A DNA stretch of 64,000 nucleotides from NCBI GenBank assembly GCA_034670405.1, contig JAXDDX010000116.1, positions 62,001 to 126,000 of the forward strand. Reading direction: 5' to 3'. This DNA is from Hoplostethus atlanticus. Taxonomy: Eukaryota > Chordata > Actinopteri > Trachichthyiformes > Trachichthyidae. Every line of letters begins with the position of its first letter. Position 1 is the stretch's first letter. Made by a program: the position numbers and the translations under genes. A model generated the notes under the pieces. That model did no database searches. It was given only the letters and a program-made list of their open reading frames with translations, and was not told the origin of the DNA. Shown here piece after piece: positions 33,199 through 44,025 of this stretch.

Positions 33199-33757
33199 TG
33201 TGATGTGAATGAGCTGGGGGACTCGCTAATCAGTGACGTAATGAGCATGGACTTTGATTGATTGAATTGAATACAGGTGGGACTGATTGCAAGCGGAGGA
33301 GACGCTAATCGGACAAAAGACTGGGCAGACACCGCATTTGGAGGGAGCACCTTACTGCTGCACTCTTTTGGCAGGGTGTCGTTTGCAGTTATCTAGGACT
33401 GCCGGCGATGAAGATAGATAGAGTAGGAGGTTAGTTGTTCCTATGTTAGCAGGGGAGGTCTGCTGCCTCCTGTAGAAAGTCAGGGCCGGGACTGTAGAAG
33501 AGTGCAGTAGCCGCCACCGCTCCCTGTGTGTGGTTCTTCAACTTAATAGCTTAATATCTTGGTGGGGCTGGTTTCCCCTAATTGTTTGCAGCCCTCCTCA
33601 CCTTTTTATGAAGTCTCTTATATATCTGTCTATTTTGATGATTTAATAAAGATTGCTCTTTTGTACTGCACACCATTGCATTCGTGAATATTCAAAGGCT
33701 CTGACATTAATAGCAGTGTTTTCCTGCTAAATAAGGACAAGACCCACATTCATTACA
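33199..33757 (+). repeat. Gypsy 3' LTR
   Basis: TGTGATGTGAATGAGCTGG ... CATTCATTACA, with AATAAA at 33645-33650. It aligns with 24213-24776 over its whole length. Confidence 0.92.
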
Positions 33758-33839
33758 GTATGAATATTATGGGGGGCCAAACAGGAAATATTTATCGAAC
33801 TTTAATATCTATACAGACTTAATATATATGTACATCAGA

Positions 33840-34055
33840 CTTTGAGTTTTCGATCAGGCACTGAACTTGTCAGCTATTCAGCACCACCGTGAGCAATATG
33901 AAAGTTAAATTATCTTTTGACGAGTAAAGATAATGGCTGAAAGTTCAAGATATATTGATTTTGATATATTTATATTGTGAATTTATTGGCTACTTTGAAC
34001 ATTGTGTTTCGATCAGGCATTGATCTAGCCATCTTTCCAACACCAACGTGACAGA
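33840..34055 (+). repeat. Diverged tandem pair, ~150-bp period
   Basis: TTTCGATCAGGCACTGAACTT…TTCAGCACCACCGTGA (about 33848-33893) and TTTCGATCAGGCATTGATCT…CCAACACCAACGTGACA (about 34007-34053) are diverged copies. Confidence 0.45.
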
Positions 34056-34238
34056 TGCGTATTTGTTTATACTCTAGTGGAGCGGAATGGCTGAGAATGC
34101 AAAGGAGCTTGTACAATCTGTGTGATTCGGTCAATCACTACCATCCCACTCCAGTTTTCCCCTATGTTTCTTTGTGTTCCCTGCCTCCCTGCCTCCCTTG
34201 TGTATCTCCACCTCCCCTGTCTGTCTCTCACTGTCAGT

Positions 34239-34263
34239 CTGTGTGTGTGTGTGTGTGTGTGTG
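34239..34263. repeat. (GT)n microsatellite
   Basis: A pure GT run within the CT-rich upstream part of the probable solo LTR. Confidence 0.95.
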
Positions 34264-34698
34264 GCGTGGGTGTGGCTCCCTCTCCTGGCTCCTGCCTCTC
34301 CTCCACACCTGCCTCCAATCCACTCATCAACGCAGCAGCATATAAACCCCGGCTCTTCACCTACTCTGACTTTTCCTACCACTGCTATGCAGATGACACC
34401 CAGCTGATCCTGTCATTTCCCCCATCTGACACGCATTGCTGCGTGCCTGGCTGACATCTCGGAGTGGATGCCAATGCACCACCTGGGGCCCGTTCCAAGA
34501 AGCAGGTTCAGCAAACTCTGAGTCTAACCCTGCACTCTGAGTTGATTAATTCCGAGATGGCCAAGTCTGAGTTTTCGGTTTCAGAATGGCTGATTTGAGT
34601 TAGTTCAATCAACTTTGAGTATGTTCACCTTGAGTTAAGCGCGTGCGCGACGACAATAAAAAGCCATCATCAATGGACGCCCGATACTACGATTCAGC

Positions 34699-35043
34699 AT
34701 GGCAACCGGCAAGCAAAGATCGGCGTACTTCACCCCACTGGAGTTAGAACTGTTATTAAATGCTTATGGGGAGTATGAACCAATCTTTAAAAAGAAGAGC
34801 AACACAGCTGCAGCGGCAAAGCAGAGGGAATTGGCGTGGGAGAGAATCGCTGCCCGAGTCAATGCGTACGTTTGAATGCAGTAGTGTATTCATTTAACAT
34901 TTAACCACACTTTCTTATAATATTACCTACATGTGAGAAAGTGGTGGAATAGTATTGGGAAAAAAATATTTTCATTTAGGTGCAATCCCACGGGCGCAAA
35001 GCGCTCTTGGCAGCAGCTGAAAATGAAATATAAAAACATCACA
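34699..35043 (+). pseudogene. Harbinger Myb/SANT-like protein, two exons, cut by a SINE
   Basis: Exon 1 (34699-34865) reads MATGKQRSAYFTPLELELLL, then NAYGEYEPIFKKKSNTAAAA and KQRELAWERIAARVNA. A GTACGT donor at 34866 and a TTTCATTTAG acceptor ending at 34979 define a 114-bp intron. Exon 2 starts at 34980 and reads CNPTGAKRSWQQLKMKYKNI. The FTxxELELLL...W..I...VNA...R(T/S)WxQLKxKYKNI pattern is the Myb/SANT-like domain of MSANTD-type and Harbinger proteins. The SINE at 35044 truncates the protein soon after the DNA-binding domain. Confidence 0.82.
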
Positions 35044-35167
35044 ATAGAGTCATTTAGCAGACGCTTTTATCCAAGCGACTTACAAAGGTGATAGTTAACA
35101 TGTGGGGATCGAACCCACAACCCTGAGATTGAGAGTCGCATGCTCTACCAACTGAGCTGTCTGGGCC
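35044..35167 (-). mobile_element. tRNA-derived SINE with LINE-type tail
   Basis: On the minus strand it starts GGCCCAGACAGCTCAGTTGG (A-box region complement at 35147-35158), has the perfect B-box GGTTCGATCCC (complement at 35105-35115), and ends GTAAGTCGCTTGGATAAAAG…CGTCTGCTAAATGACT. That tail matches the 3' end of the L2-type LINE at 36668-36700, suggesting mobilisation by that LINE family. An imperfect 13-bp direct repeat (ATAAAAACATCAC / ATACATACTTCAA) may be its target duplication. It is not a functional tRNA gene. Confidence 0.82.
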
Positions 35168-35299
35168 ATACATACTTCAAATGGTGTACTTGGGGCGGCA
35201 AATTAGAAAGGCAGATCTAGAAATGTAATTACTGGAACATAAGTTAGAGGTGGGTGCATGGTCACAGGTGAAATGTGTTGTTGGAACAATATAAAAATA

Positions 35300-35542
35300 C
35301 TAACTGTTGCTTTTGTATTTGTAGGAAATAAAAAAGACCAAATTAAATGTGTCTTTATGTGACTGCTCGGGGTGGTGGTAGCTTAATCCGTGAAGTGTAA
35401 ACAGCATATTATATCTCGGACAGCTCTTCCATCCTGGACATAGAACATCTAATCGGGGTCTCAAAATCCTCTCCCGACGTAAGGCTATGCGAATTACTTC
35501 CGCTTGAATATCGATCGGGTTACCGAGGAAAGGACACGCCAT
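35300..35542 (-). pseudogene. HARBI1-like Harbinger transposase, N-terminal fragment
   Basis: The minus-strand frame reads NPIDIQAEVIRIALRRERIL then RPRLDVL and, after a changed stretch, RYNMLFTLHGLSY. The PxDxxAxxxRxALRRERxxRPRxDxL pattern is the N-terminus of PIF/Harbinger (HARBI1-like) transposases. The whole DDE catalytic part is absent, so the element depended on other copies. Confidence 0.65.
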
Positions 35543-35738
35543 GTCCTGACAGCTGCTTCAGGTTCAGCAGAGGGAGGAGACAGGGAGAAAGTCAGGGTTT
35601 GTTCAAGAAAACCTGCCAGCGAGCAGGTTAGGTTCACAGAGTCAGTTACCATGGTAACTGAATCAGAGTTTGAGTTACCTCTCTTTCAGGGTTAACAAAC
35701 TCAGAGTTTTCACTAAACCCGCTTTCTGGAACAGGCCC

Positions 35739-36484
35739 CTGAAGTTCAACCTGGACAAGACTGAGCTGCTGTTCCTCCCGGGGAAGTGTTGTCCGCACCG
35801 AGACCTGGCCATCACCATTGATAATGCTGTGGTGACGTCAACTCGGACTGCGAGGAATCTGGGTGTAACCTTGGACGACCAACTGTCGTTCTCGGCAAAC
35901 ATTGCATCAGTGACATGCTCCTGTAGATTCCTCTTCTACAACATCAGGAGGATTCGCCCCTTCCTCACTGACAAGGCAGCGCAGGTGCTCATCCAGGCTC
36001 TTGCCATCTCCTGCCTGGACTACTGCAACTCCCTCCTTGCTGGTGCCCCGGCGTCTGCCATCAGACCTCTGGAGCTTGTTCAGAAAGCTGCAGCTCGTCT
36101 GGTGTTCAACCGCTCCAAGTTCTCCCATACAACTACCCTTCTCTGTTCTCTACCCTGGCTCCTTGTAGCGGCTCGCATCCAGTTCAAGACTCTGGTGCTA
36201 GCCTATAGGGCAGTGAAAGGAACAGCTCCTTCTTACCTCCAGGCTATGGTCAAGCCTTACACCCCCGCCCTGACCACTTCGCTCTGCTGCCTCGAGGCGA
36301 CTGGTTGCCCCGTCGCTCAGAAGCCCCTGCGGTCGATCTACACGGTCACAGCTTTTCTCTGTCCTGGCCCCACAGTGTTGGAATGAACTCCCCACTGATG
36401 TCAGGACAGCAGAGTCGCAGCCCATCTTTCGCCACAGGCTGAAAACCCACCTTTTCAAGAAACACTACCCTGACCCTTCCTTTT
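35739..36484 (+). pseudogene. L2-type LINE reverse transcriptase C-terminal half
   Basis: It reads LKFNLDKTELLFLPGKCCPH, RNLGVTLDDQLSFSANIASV, CRFLFYNIRRIRPFLTDKAA, SCLDYCNSLLAGAPASAIRP and LVQKAAARLVFNRSKFSHTT. These are the thumb and C-terminal blocks of L2-clade LINE RT. A frame change near 36270 breaks the end, and the natural C-terminus (RHRLKTHLFKKHYPDPSF) is found in another frame, ending near 36484. It pairs with the homologous copy at 40394-41290. Confidence 0.82.
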
Positions 36485-37089
36485 AGCAATTGCCTATTTG
36501 ATTTACTTATTTGTCTCATTTGTTTAATTAAAAAGTAGGTAGCTAACTTATTGCACTTTTACCTTAGCACTGGTTATGCTCTTAGATGCTTGTTTAGGAA
36601 GGAAATGCACCTACAATTTCTAGTGACTAGCAGTTCTCTAACCTACCTATGTTGAATGCACTTATTGTAAGTCGCTTTGGATAAAAGCGTCTGCTAAATT
36701 AATGTAATTTAATGTACTCGTCGCCAGAATGGTCACTCTCTCAGCCGCTCTAGTACTTATGTTGCTTGAGTATCTCCCAGTGTCATCAAGTGTCTGTGCT
36801 AACTGTATTCTCCTGTGTGCAAGATTGCCTGAACCCTCTTCCCAATGTGTCTCCTCGTCGCACCCACGCCGCTCCAACCTGCCTGCCTGCCTGCCTCAGC
36901 TCAAAGCCGCCTCACATCTCCACCCACGCAATCCCTTCTCCTCATCTCCCATTAAATACACTTTTCACTACAACCTTTGTCTGTCTGTTTTGGGTCCAGA
37001 AGACAACCCAACCGTAACAACAAGCTCTGACCTCCCTGTGGAACGAGGCAAGAGAATATACTATTTACCCAACAGGGAGCAATAGAGCA

Positions 37090-37600
37090 TTATCTATACT
37101 ACCTTTACAGTTACCAATTACCACTCCAATACTTTGACCCAGTTTGAACAGATAATCTATTCGTAATCTCCATGTAACCATCACTTGTTGAAACATAACC
37201 TCTCTCCTACACAATCACAACAGGGATTTTGTGATACAAACAAGTTAATGTTAGAATAATAGAATGCCATGCATCCAGTGATGATGGGGTGTCTATTGAT
37301 TTTCTATTGATGGGGTGTCTATTGATTTCAGACAAGCAAACTATGTGTTAGTAAGTGTGTTTGAAGTATGATTTTTAGATAAGGTGCTCCAGACAAAGTC
37401 AGGTGAATAACTGTTCCAGAACTCCAGCAGAGTTAAGTGCACAAAAAGTATAATATTCTACAAAACCAAATGCTTTAAATAATTTATTCTAAATTTAACT
37501 TGTGCAGTCCATTATTCCACAGATTCCATTGTATCAAAAAGGTGGCTACTGGAAAGGCTATGAAGAATCTTGACCTTTTATATAGTCCCGCTTCCATGGT
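37090..37600. other. Intergenic DNA
   Basis: No recognised genes. A short direct duplication (GATGGGGTGTCTATTGATTT twice) lies at 37285-37329. Confidence 0.45.
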
Positions 37601-37614
37601 CATGGGCATAACTG

Positions 37615-39065
37615 GTGTGTGATGGCGCTTCCGTTATGTCAGGAAAACATGGTGTTCAGAGGGTCTTGCTGGAAAAACTAGGCCTCAACCACCAGCTCCA
37701 TCCCACTGTTGTGCATGCATTGTCAGCAGAGCAATTTGTCAATGACTTTTTCAGTGTTTGCAACTCTCTCTACAACATTCTTAGAAAGCCTACAGTTGCA
37801 GTACATTATAAAGGTGAGGGAATGAAGCATTTGTTGGCCCAGAGGTGGACGGGTCATCTGGCCACTGTGTCGATAATCCTTAAACCATATGAGGACATCA
37901 CCTCCATTCTTGGTGACACTGACACTATGCAGGCTTACAACGTAGAAGTGAGGATGGAGGCAGTCGGGCTGGTACGAAAGGGGAAAGACTTATCCAAGCT
38001 TCATGTCCATGTCCACCTGGTGCACAATGCTACTGGACCCCCCCCAAAAAAAAATACTTCAAGGAGAGGAGACAGACCTGTTAACGGGACTGACACTTGT
38101 GAGAACTGTAGCTGAGGGATGCAAGGACTGCAAAGACATGGGGCATTGGGACATGGGACATTGCTGCTGATGTCACAATGACCAATGTGCCGACAAAACG
38201 GACACGCTCAGTAAACAAGAACCTGAACATGTACGTGGAAACAACCCAGGCCCAAAATCAATGACAGAACTGAACTACGGAAGCTGTACTTTGGTCCAAT
38301 AGAAATGTTGCTTGGAGAGATGGACACATGCTTCAGTGAGCGTAACTCAAACTTGGCAATTGCACTTGCTGCTCTCGAGGGTGAGGGTGAGGCCTTTCTG
38401 GAACAAAGGCTGTAAAGCCCATCATGGACTTAACTAACTCAACCATTGTGGAAACGGAGTACATGGTTGCAAAACAATTTATCCAGACCAAAATGGACAG
38501 CGAGGCAATTCAAGGGAAATGGACAATTACAAGACTCCTCTCTACACAATATACAACTCTGGAAGCCATGCCAAGTGTGTTGATTGCACTGATTGACATT
38601 TCCCTTAGGAAAGCAAAATCCAAGAAGATCTCATATTTATACCTTTATGTCTCCTAGAAATAAATGAGATCTTTTCAAGACTAAGACCTATGTCATCCCT
38701 TCTCTCTCTTTCCTGTCTTTCTCTACTGCTAATGGTAATAATAATCTTTTTTTATTTTCTCTCTCTTATCTCCTCATTGCTCCTAAGTAGTTGTAGGAGA
38801 AACATTTCAGATAAAGATGATGACAAAATGAGACAATATTGAGATCTATTTCTCAGGAGATAAAGAAAAGACTTTTCCTCTTAGTGCCTCGACTGCCATG
38901 TGTGAAAACTCATTTTCGACATTAAAGAATGTTTTCACAGCCCACAGGCGCGCTATGCTACATACATGCAAGGCCTAGCTTGTGCAGTTAGCCTTTGAAA
39001 AGGACCTCACTCCTAAGTGCAGAAATTAATGGAAAGACACCATGTTGCAGAGGTTTAATTCTAAT
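37615..39065 (+). pseudogene. hAT transposase remnant (ZMYM/SCAND3-like hAT group)
   Basis: The first block is open for 166 codons: CDGASVMSGKHGVQRVLLEK, NHQLHPTVVHALSAEQFVND, RKPTVAVHYKGEGMKHLLAQ and RWTGHLATVSIILKPYEDIT. Frames then change: PTKRTRSVNKNLNMYVETT near 38195, VKPIMDLTNSTIVETEYMVA near 38412, and the C-terminus FSTLKNVFTAHRRAM…LVQLAFEKDLTPKCRN near 38908-39030. DGAxVMSGxxxGVQ, RWTGHLAT and the LVQLAFExDLT tail are typical of this fish hAT group. The N-terminal BED/zinc-finger part is missing and several stops are present. TIRs were not found. Confidence 0.8.
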
Positions 39066-39410
39066 ATACTGTCCTGTTTTGCACATCAGCCTTGGTGCAC
39101 TGCTACTGTATTCTGTGTATTATTGCTTTGTTGATTTTGTGGGCCTGGCCAACAGTTGTTGGACCCGGTTGGCCAATCAGTCTGCATTAGTGTAGTTGCA
39201 GAATATGTTAGGTCTACTCTCCTGGTCTGTATTTAATGCTATTCTGTTTTGAATAACACTTTGAAAGTATTTTGGCAATTGGGACTGTTTTTGACTGAGC
39301 ATCATTAGCAACAGTACAGTAGGGACTGTTTGGGACTATGATATACTGGGATGTACTTAACTATTAAATGTTGTGTTAATATAGTAGTAGGCTCACAGGT
39401 GATGTGATGT

Positions 39411-40146
<736 letters not shown>

Positions 40147-41450
40147 TTACAATAAGTGCATTCAACATAGGTAGGCAATAGAACTACTAGTCACCAGAAA
40201 TCGTAAGTGCATTTCCTTCCTACAAGCATCTAAGAGCGTAACCAGTGCTAAGGTAAAAGTGCAATAAGTTAGCTACCTACTTTTAATTAAACAAATGAGA
40301 CAAATAAGTAAATCAAATAAACAAGAGCTAATGAACAAGAGCTAATAAACAATAGCTCAGACAAATAAGTGAAGACAAACAGGCTAAAAAGTGCTAAGAG
40401 GAAGGTGCTAAGATGGGTAGCGACTCTGCTGTCCTGACAGTGGGTAATTCATTCCACCACTGTGGGGCCAGGACAGAGAAAACCTGTGACCGTGTAGATT
40501 GGCCGCAGGATCTTCTGAGCGACGGAGCAACCATTCGCCTCGAGGCAGCAGAGCGAAGTGGTAGGCCGGGGGTGTAAGGCTTGACCATAGCCTGGAGGTA
40601 AGAAGAAGCTGTTCCTTTCACTGCCCTATAGGCTAACACCAGGGTCTTGAACTGGATGCAAGCTGCTACAGGGAGCCAGAGTAGAGAACGGAGAAGGGTA
40701 GTTGTGTGGGAGAACTTGGGGCGGTTGAACACCAGACAAGCTGCAGCTTTCTGAACAAGCTCCAGAGGTCTGATGACAGACGCAGGGGCACCAGCAAGGA
40801 GGGAGTTGCAGTAGTCCAGGCGGGAGATGACAGGAGCCTGGATGAGCACCTGTGCTGCCTTGTCAGTGAGGAAGGGGCGAATCCTCCTGATGTTGTACAG
40901 GAGGAATCTGCAGGAGCGGGTCACTGATGCAATGTTTGCCGAGAATGACAGTTGGTCGTCCAGGGTCACACCCAGATTCCTTGCAGTCCAAGTTGACATC
41001 ACCACATAATTATCAATGGTGATGGCCAGGTCTCGGTGCGGACAACCCTTCCCCGAGAGGAACACCAGCTCAGTCTTGTCCAGGTTGAGCTTCAGGTGGT
41101 GCATCGGCATCCACTCCGAGATGTCAGCCAGGCATGCAGCAATCCGTGCCTCCACTTGTGTGTCAGAGGGGTGAAATGACAGGATCAGCTGGGTGTCATC
41201 TGCATAGCAGTGGTAGGAAAAGTCATGGGAGTGGATAACAGAACCAAGAGATGTTGTGTAGAGGGAAAAAAGAAGAGGACCCAGAACCAAGCCTTGTGGA
41301 ACCCCAGTAGTGAGCCTGCGTGGTTTCTGACACAGACCCTCTCAGCGTCACCTGGTAGGAGCGATCCGTCAGGTAGGATGCAAACAGGGAGAGTGCAGAG
41401 CCTGAGACACCCATTCCGTCATGGGTGGAGAGGAGGATCTGGTGGTCTAT
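40147..41450 (-). mobile_element. L2-type LINE copy 2, truncated at both ends
   Basis: Homologous to 34359-36714 but on the minus strand. The 3' UTR (GAAATGCAC…CTACCTATGTTGAATGCAC on the LINE strand) matches copy 1, but the terminal GTAAGTCGCTTTGGAT tail is missing because the LINE stops at 40147 against the GC-rich element. The 5' edge near 41450 meets the Rex1-type LINE head to head. Confidence 0.8.
40394..41414 (-). pseudogene. L2-type LINE reverse transcriptase, one frameshift
   Basis: Starting at 41414 the frame reads MGVSGSALSLFASYLTDRSY and QVTLRGSVSETTQA, then a frameshift near 41300. From 41290 the main frame is open for 298 codons: GPLLFSLYTTSLGSVIHSHD, FSYHCYADDTQLILSF (catalytic Asp pair), ACLADISEWMPMHHLKLNLD, RNLGVTLDDQLSFSANIASV and SRLDYCNSLLAGAPASVIRP, ending near VFSVLAPQWWNELPTV. 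The block before QGSVLGPLL, with the first catalytic Asp, is missing. It is the better-preserved of the two L2-type copies. Confidence 0.83.
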
Positions 41451-41489
41451 ATAGCCTATCTATATAGCCCTATCTCCAAATAACTATCG

Positions 41490-42410
41490 TCCCATAGACT
41501 TACTGTGCCAATGCATTAAGCAAGTCAATGACTGGATGTGCCAGAACTTCCTTCAGCTAAATAAAGACAAGACTGAGATAATTGTCTTTGGTGCCAAAGA
41601 AGAAAGGCTGAAAGTTAGTACATACCTTGACTCCCTGTCTTTAAAAACCAAAGACCAAGCCAGAAATCTTGGCATCATTACAGATTCAGATCTAAACAGC
41701 CACATCAAGTTTGTAACAAAATCAGCCTATCATCTTAAAAACATAGCAAGGCTCAGAGGACTTATGTCACAACAAGTGAAAAACTCATTCACGCCTTTAT
41801 TACCAGTAGGCTAGACTATTGTAATGGTCTTCTTTCAGGTCTCCCTAAAAAGGCACTTAGACAGCTACAGCTCATTCAGAATGCTGCTGCTAGACCACTA
41901 ACAAAGACGAAAACGTTTGACCACATCACAACAATTCTCAGAGAACACAGAACATCAGAACACAGAGTCATATAATAAGACTTCACTGCAATTTATTCAG
42001 TCTATTCGAAATCACGTACATCACAAGCAGTGATGTGTTGGGCATTTGTAATCTAAGACTTATTTTGTATGCAGTACGTTTAGTTATTTGTAGGCTTTTA
42101 TTTTGAAGTTTTCAGGGAAAAAGTGCTTGCTCCTAAAAAAAATCTCACTATTCTTGCTGGATTTGGCTCTAAAGTACTATTACCAAATAAGTAAAATGTT
42201 TTATTTTATTATATTCAACTCATAAATTATAGGATTATCCTATCATTCTGTTTTGTATTCATTTCCTAAAAAATAAAAAATAAAAGGCTCTCAGACGTGA
42301 CGTTGCGTACGACACATCACTACTTTGAACTGCCTTATGTATGAAAGGTGTTATACAAATAAACTTGCCTTGCCTTCTATATTTTGAAAAGTGCTATATG
42401 AATAAAAAAA
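41490..42410 (+). mobile_element. Rex1-type LINE fragment with 3' end
   Basis: Protein wording runs from CIKQVNDWMCQNFLQLNKDK through QARNLGIITDSDLNSHIKF and [18 protein letters not shown] frame change leads to [20 protein letters not shown] and [16 protein letters not shown]. The HLKNIARxRxxLS and [10 protein letters not shown] blocks are typical of fish Rex1/Babar-type LINEs. The 3' end, TATGAAAGGTGTTATACAAA and AAAAGTGCTATATGAATAAA, lies at about 42330-42410. Frames are broken and the 5' part is truncated. Confidence 0.75.
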
Positions 42411-42419
42411 AATATTTTG

Positions 42420-42938
42420 TATTATTATTTCTTACTCCTGTGAGCTTGATAATTTTGGGTAAAGTTGACTAAGTCTAGAAAACAGCGGTTATTTGGATAG
42501 ATATTGATATAACCGATAAAAGAACAATTGTTAAATGCTAAGAGGCGATGTGATACAGAAAGCTGGATCATAGAAAAGCATGAATATTATGCTCTCTAAA
42601 CACATGTATAAAACACATGCATAAATTGATTCTTTGTGAAGTCAGCCATTATCTTCCAACAGTGCCAAAGCAGTTATTGTGCATTATTACCCATGGGCAT
42701 AACACACCATAATGACAGTGTGGTAATGACTTCTGCTAGAGTGCTATAGGGTGCGTGACCAGGCACGCCACTGTTGGCGCGTTCTAAAACAGGGCAATGT
42801 GGAGGAAAATCTGGAAGAAAATGAGGTATGTATTGGATTTTTGGAACCACGGTGCAATTGTTTGGTGCAGTCAGATTACAACCTGCACAAAATTTGATGG
42901 ACATTTGATGTCGGCATTAATTTCAATAGTTTGGGAGA
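42420..42938. other. Intergenic DNA
   Basis: Nothing recognised in about 520 bp before the hAT element. CACGCCACTGTTGGCGCG near 42764 is a short GC-rich island. Confidence 0.45.
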
Positions 42939-43544
42939 ACTATGTGCAGGGGCGATTCCAGGATTTTTAAAATGAGGTGGCACGGGGGGGGACCAAGAAC
43001 CAGTCAGGGGGGGCCATGGGAAATCAGAAAATTATATCAGAAATAAATACAGCGTTGAAAATTGGCTTAGAAAACATTCAGGCTCTTGTGCAGTGCACAA
43101 AGTGCATAAAACGTGGCACTGCACAAGAGCCTGAAAATCGTTTTGTATTGCGTAATTGTTTTGCATGGATAGGACAACACAATTTTGTTCTACTAACTAA
43201 AAAACATCATATAGGCATTAATTATTAATTTAAGTTGTTTTATTTTCAATACAAACATTGCAGTGTGTGTGTGTGTGTGTGTGTGTGTTCTCTGAGCTTG
43301 AAATCTGTGTCTGTTCGTGTGTGTGTGTGTGTGTGTGGGGGGGGGGCGCTTTCTTAAATTAATTATTAAATAATAACGTATATAAGGTGCTTCACTGCAA
43401 ATATTTTAATTGCCAAGTACTTCGTGACAAATAAATAACTCCTTTTAGACTCCTTTTCCTGAGAAATCTGCTTTTCTGACCTGCCCTGCTTCTACATCTC
43501 TCTGTGTTTGCTGTCAATCTCACCTGTTGCCTGTTGCTTCTGCC

Positions 43545-43781
43545 CTAGCTGGCTGCTGTGGGAGAGCCACGTCCGCTTCCTGACTGGGTCTTATCAGTCA
43601 GACGTATCCTTCCCTGGCGATGGATATTGCTCCTGGTACTGCTGTAATATGTCGCTGTATACGGCTCCCAATCTATACTCTCCGCCGTGTTTACCGCCTT
43701 ATACTCGTTTGTTACTTTCAGTAACATTTCCAACTCGTCGTCCGTCCAAACAAAGACATCTCTGCTCTTACTTTTCGCCAT
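43545..43781 (-). pseudogene. Myb/SANT-like protein fragment
   Basis: From an ATG at 43781 on the minus strand: MAKSKSRDVFVWTDDELEML then LKVTNEYKAVNTAESIDWE. The (F/V)xWTDDExELLLxVTxxYK...(N/S)xDWE wording is the start of a Myb/SANT-like protein common in fish DNA transposons. After this helix the reading becomes unrelated (TYYSSTRSNIHRQG), so the domain is incomplete. It is probably part of the element whose end lies at 43908-44025. Confidence 0.6.
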
Positions 43782-43907
43782 TGCTGTTCTTCGTAACGGT
43801 ATTTTCTGCAAATAAGCAACAGCAGAGCAGACAATCTGCTTCCTGTTTACACCGGCACGTGCATGCCCAGTGTAGGTGACTGGTCACGTGATATGAGTTT
43901 TCAGGCG

Positions 43908-44025
43908 TGTTAGTATTGACGGATATAATTTCTGAAACGGTGCTAAAATTCTTGTGTGGACGGAGATCGTTTTAGTTTCAAAACTCCGTTTTAAAACAAA
44001 AAGGTATTAATGTGGATGTAGCCTG
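43908..44025 (-). repeat. DNA transposon end shared with 27083-27192
   Basis: Reverse complement of the 27083-27192 block, ending AATGTGGATGTAGCCTG. Both copies lie inside different hAT elements, and only one end is visible in each. The flanking CAGG(T/C)TACATCC terminus is shared. Confidence 0.65.

Larger units (their letters stand above)
24213..33757 (+). mobile_element. Ty3/gypsy LTR retrotransposon with three nested insertions
   Basis: Two LTRs of about 560 bp in direct orientation (24213-24776 and 33199-33757) bracket a primer-binding site, a gag remnant, protease, RT, RNase H, integrase and a polypurine tract, in Ty3/gypsy pol order. The coding region has stops, frameshifts and internal deletions. 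It is split by a hAT element (26251-27522), an L2/CR1-type LINE (about 28868-30785) and a piggyBac-like element (about 31163-32531). The LTRs differ by many substitutions and several indels, so the copy is old. No matching 4-6 bp target duplication is visible outside the LTRs (ATTAA versus GTATG), so the flanks may have been rearranged. Confidence 0.92.
34486..35738. mobile_element. PIF/Harbinger element with CTG target duplication
   Basis: GGGCCCGTTCC at 34486 and GGAACAGGCCC ending at 35738 are near-perfect TIRs. CTG flanks both sides (34483-34485 and 35739-35741), a 3-bp target duplication. Removing the element and one CTG restores LINE wording (CACCACCTGAAGTTCAACC), which confirms the boundaries. 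It carries a plus-strand Myb/SANT gene and a minus-strand relic of a HARBI1-like transposase, the usual two-gene arrangement. A SINE is inserted in the middle. Confidence 0.9.
34359..36714 (+). mobile_element. L2-type LINE copy 1, interrupted by Harbinger
   Basis: 5'-truncated inside RT (FSYHCYADDTQLILSF at 34367-34414). A deletion removes about 10 residues before the Harbinger insertion at 34486-35738. ORF and 3' UTR resume at 35739 and end in GTAAGTCGCTTTGGATAAAA…GCGTCTGCTAAATTAATG near 36668-36714. Possible target duplication: TACTC directly before the LINE and again after it (about 36716). Confidence 0.8.
34110..37018 (+). mobile_element. Probable solo LTR, split by a LINE insertion
   Basis: With the LINE removed, the flanks form one LTR-like sequence. 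It has a CT-rich upstream part, GCATATAAACCCCGGCTCTT (TATA box, about 34338-34357), then CGTCGCCAGAATGGTCACTC (36719 on), a CCTGCCTGCCTGCC stretch, CATTAAATACACTTTTC (polyadenylation-like, about 36952) and a TCTGTTTTGGGTCCAGAAGA end. Fish gypsy-type LTRs commonly have this order. There is no internal region, so it would be a solo LTR. Both outer boundaries are approximate. Confidence 0.45.

Noticed and set aside
35097..35167. tRNA gene on the minus strand
   Set aside because: A- and B-boxes are present, but the sequence continues into a LINE-like tail, so it is a SINE head and not a tRNA gene.
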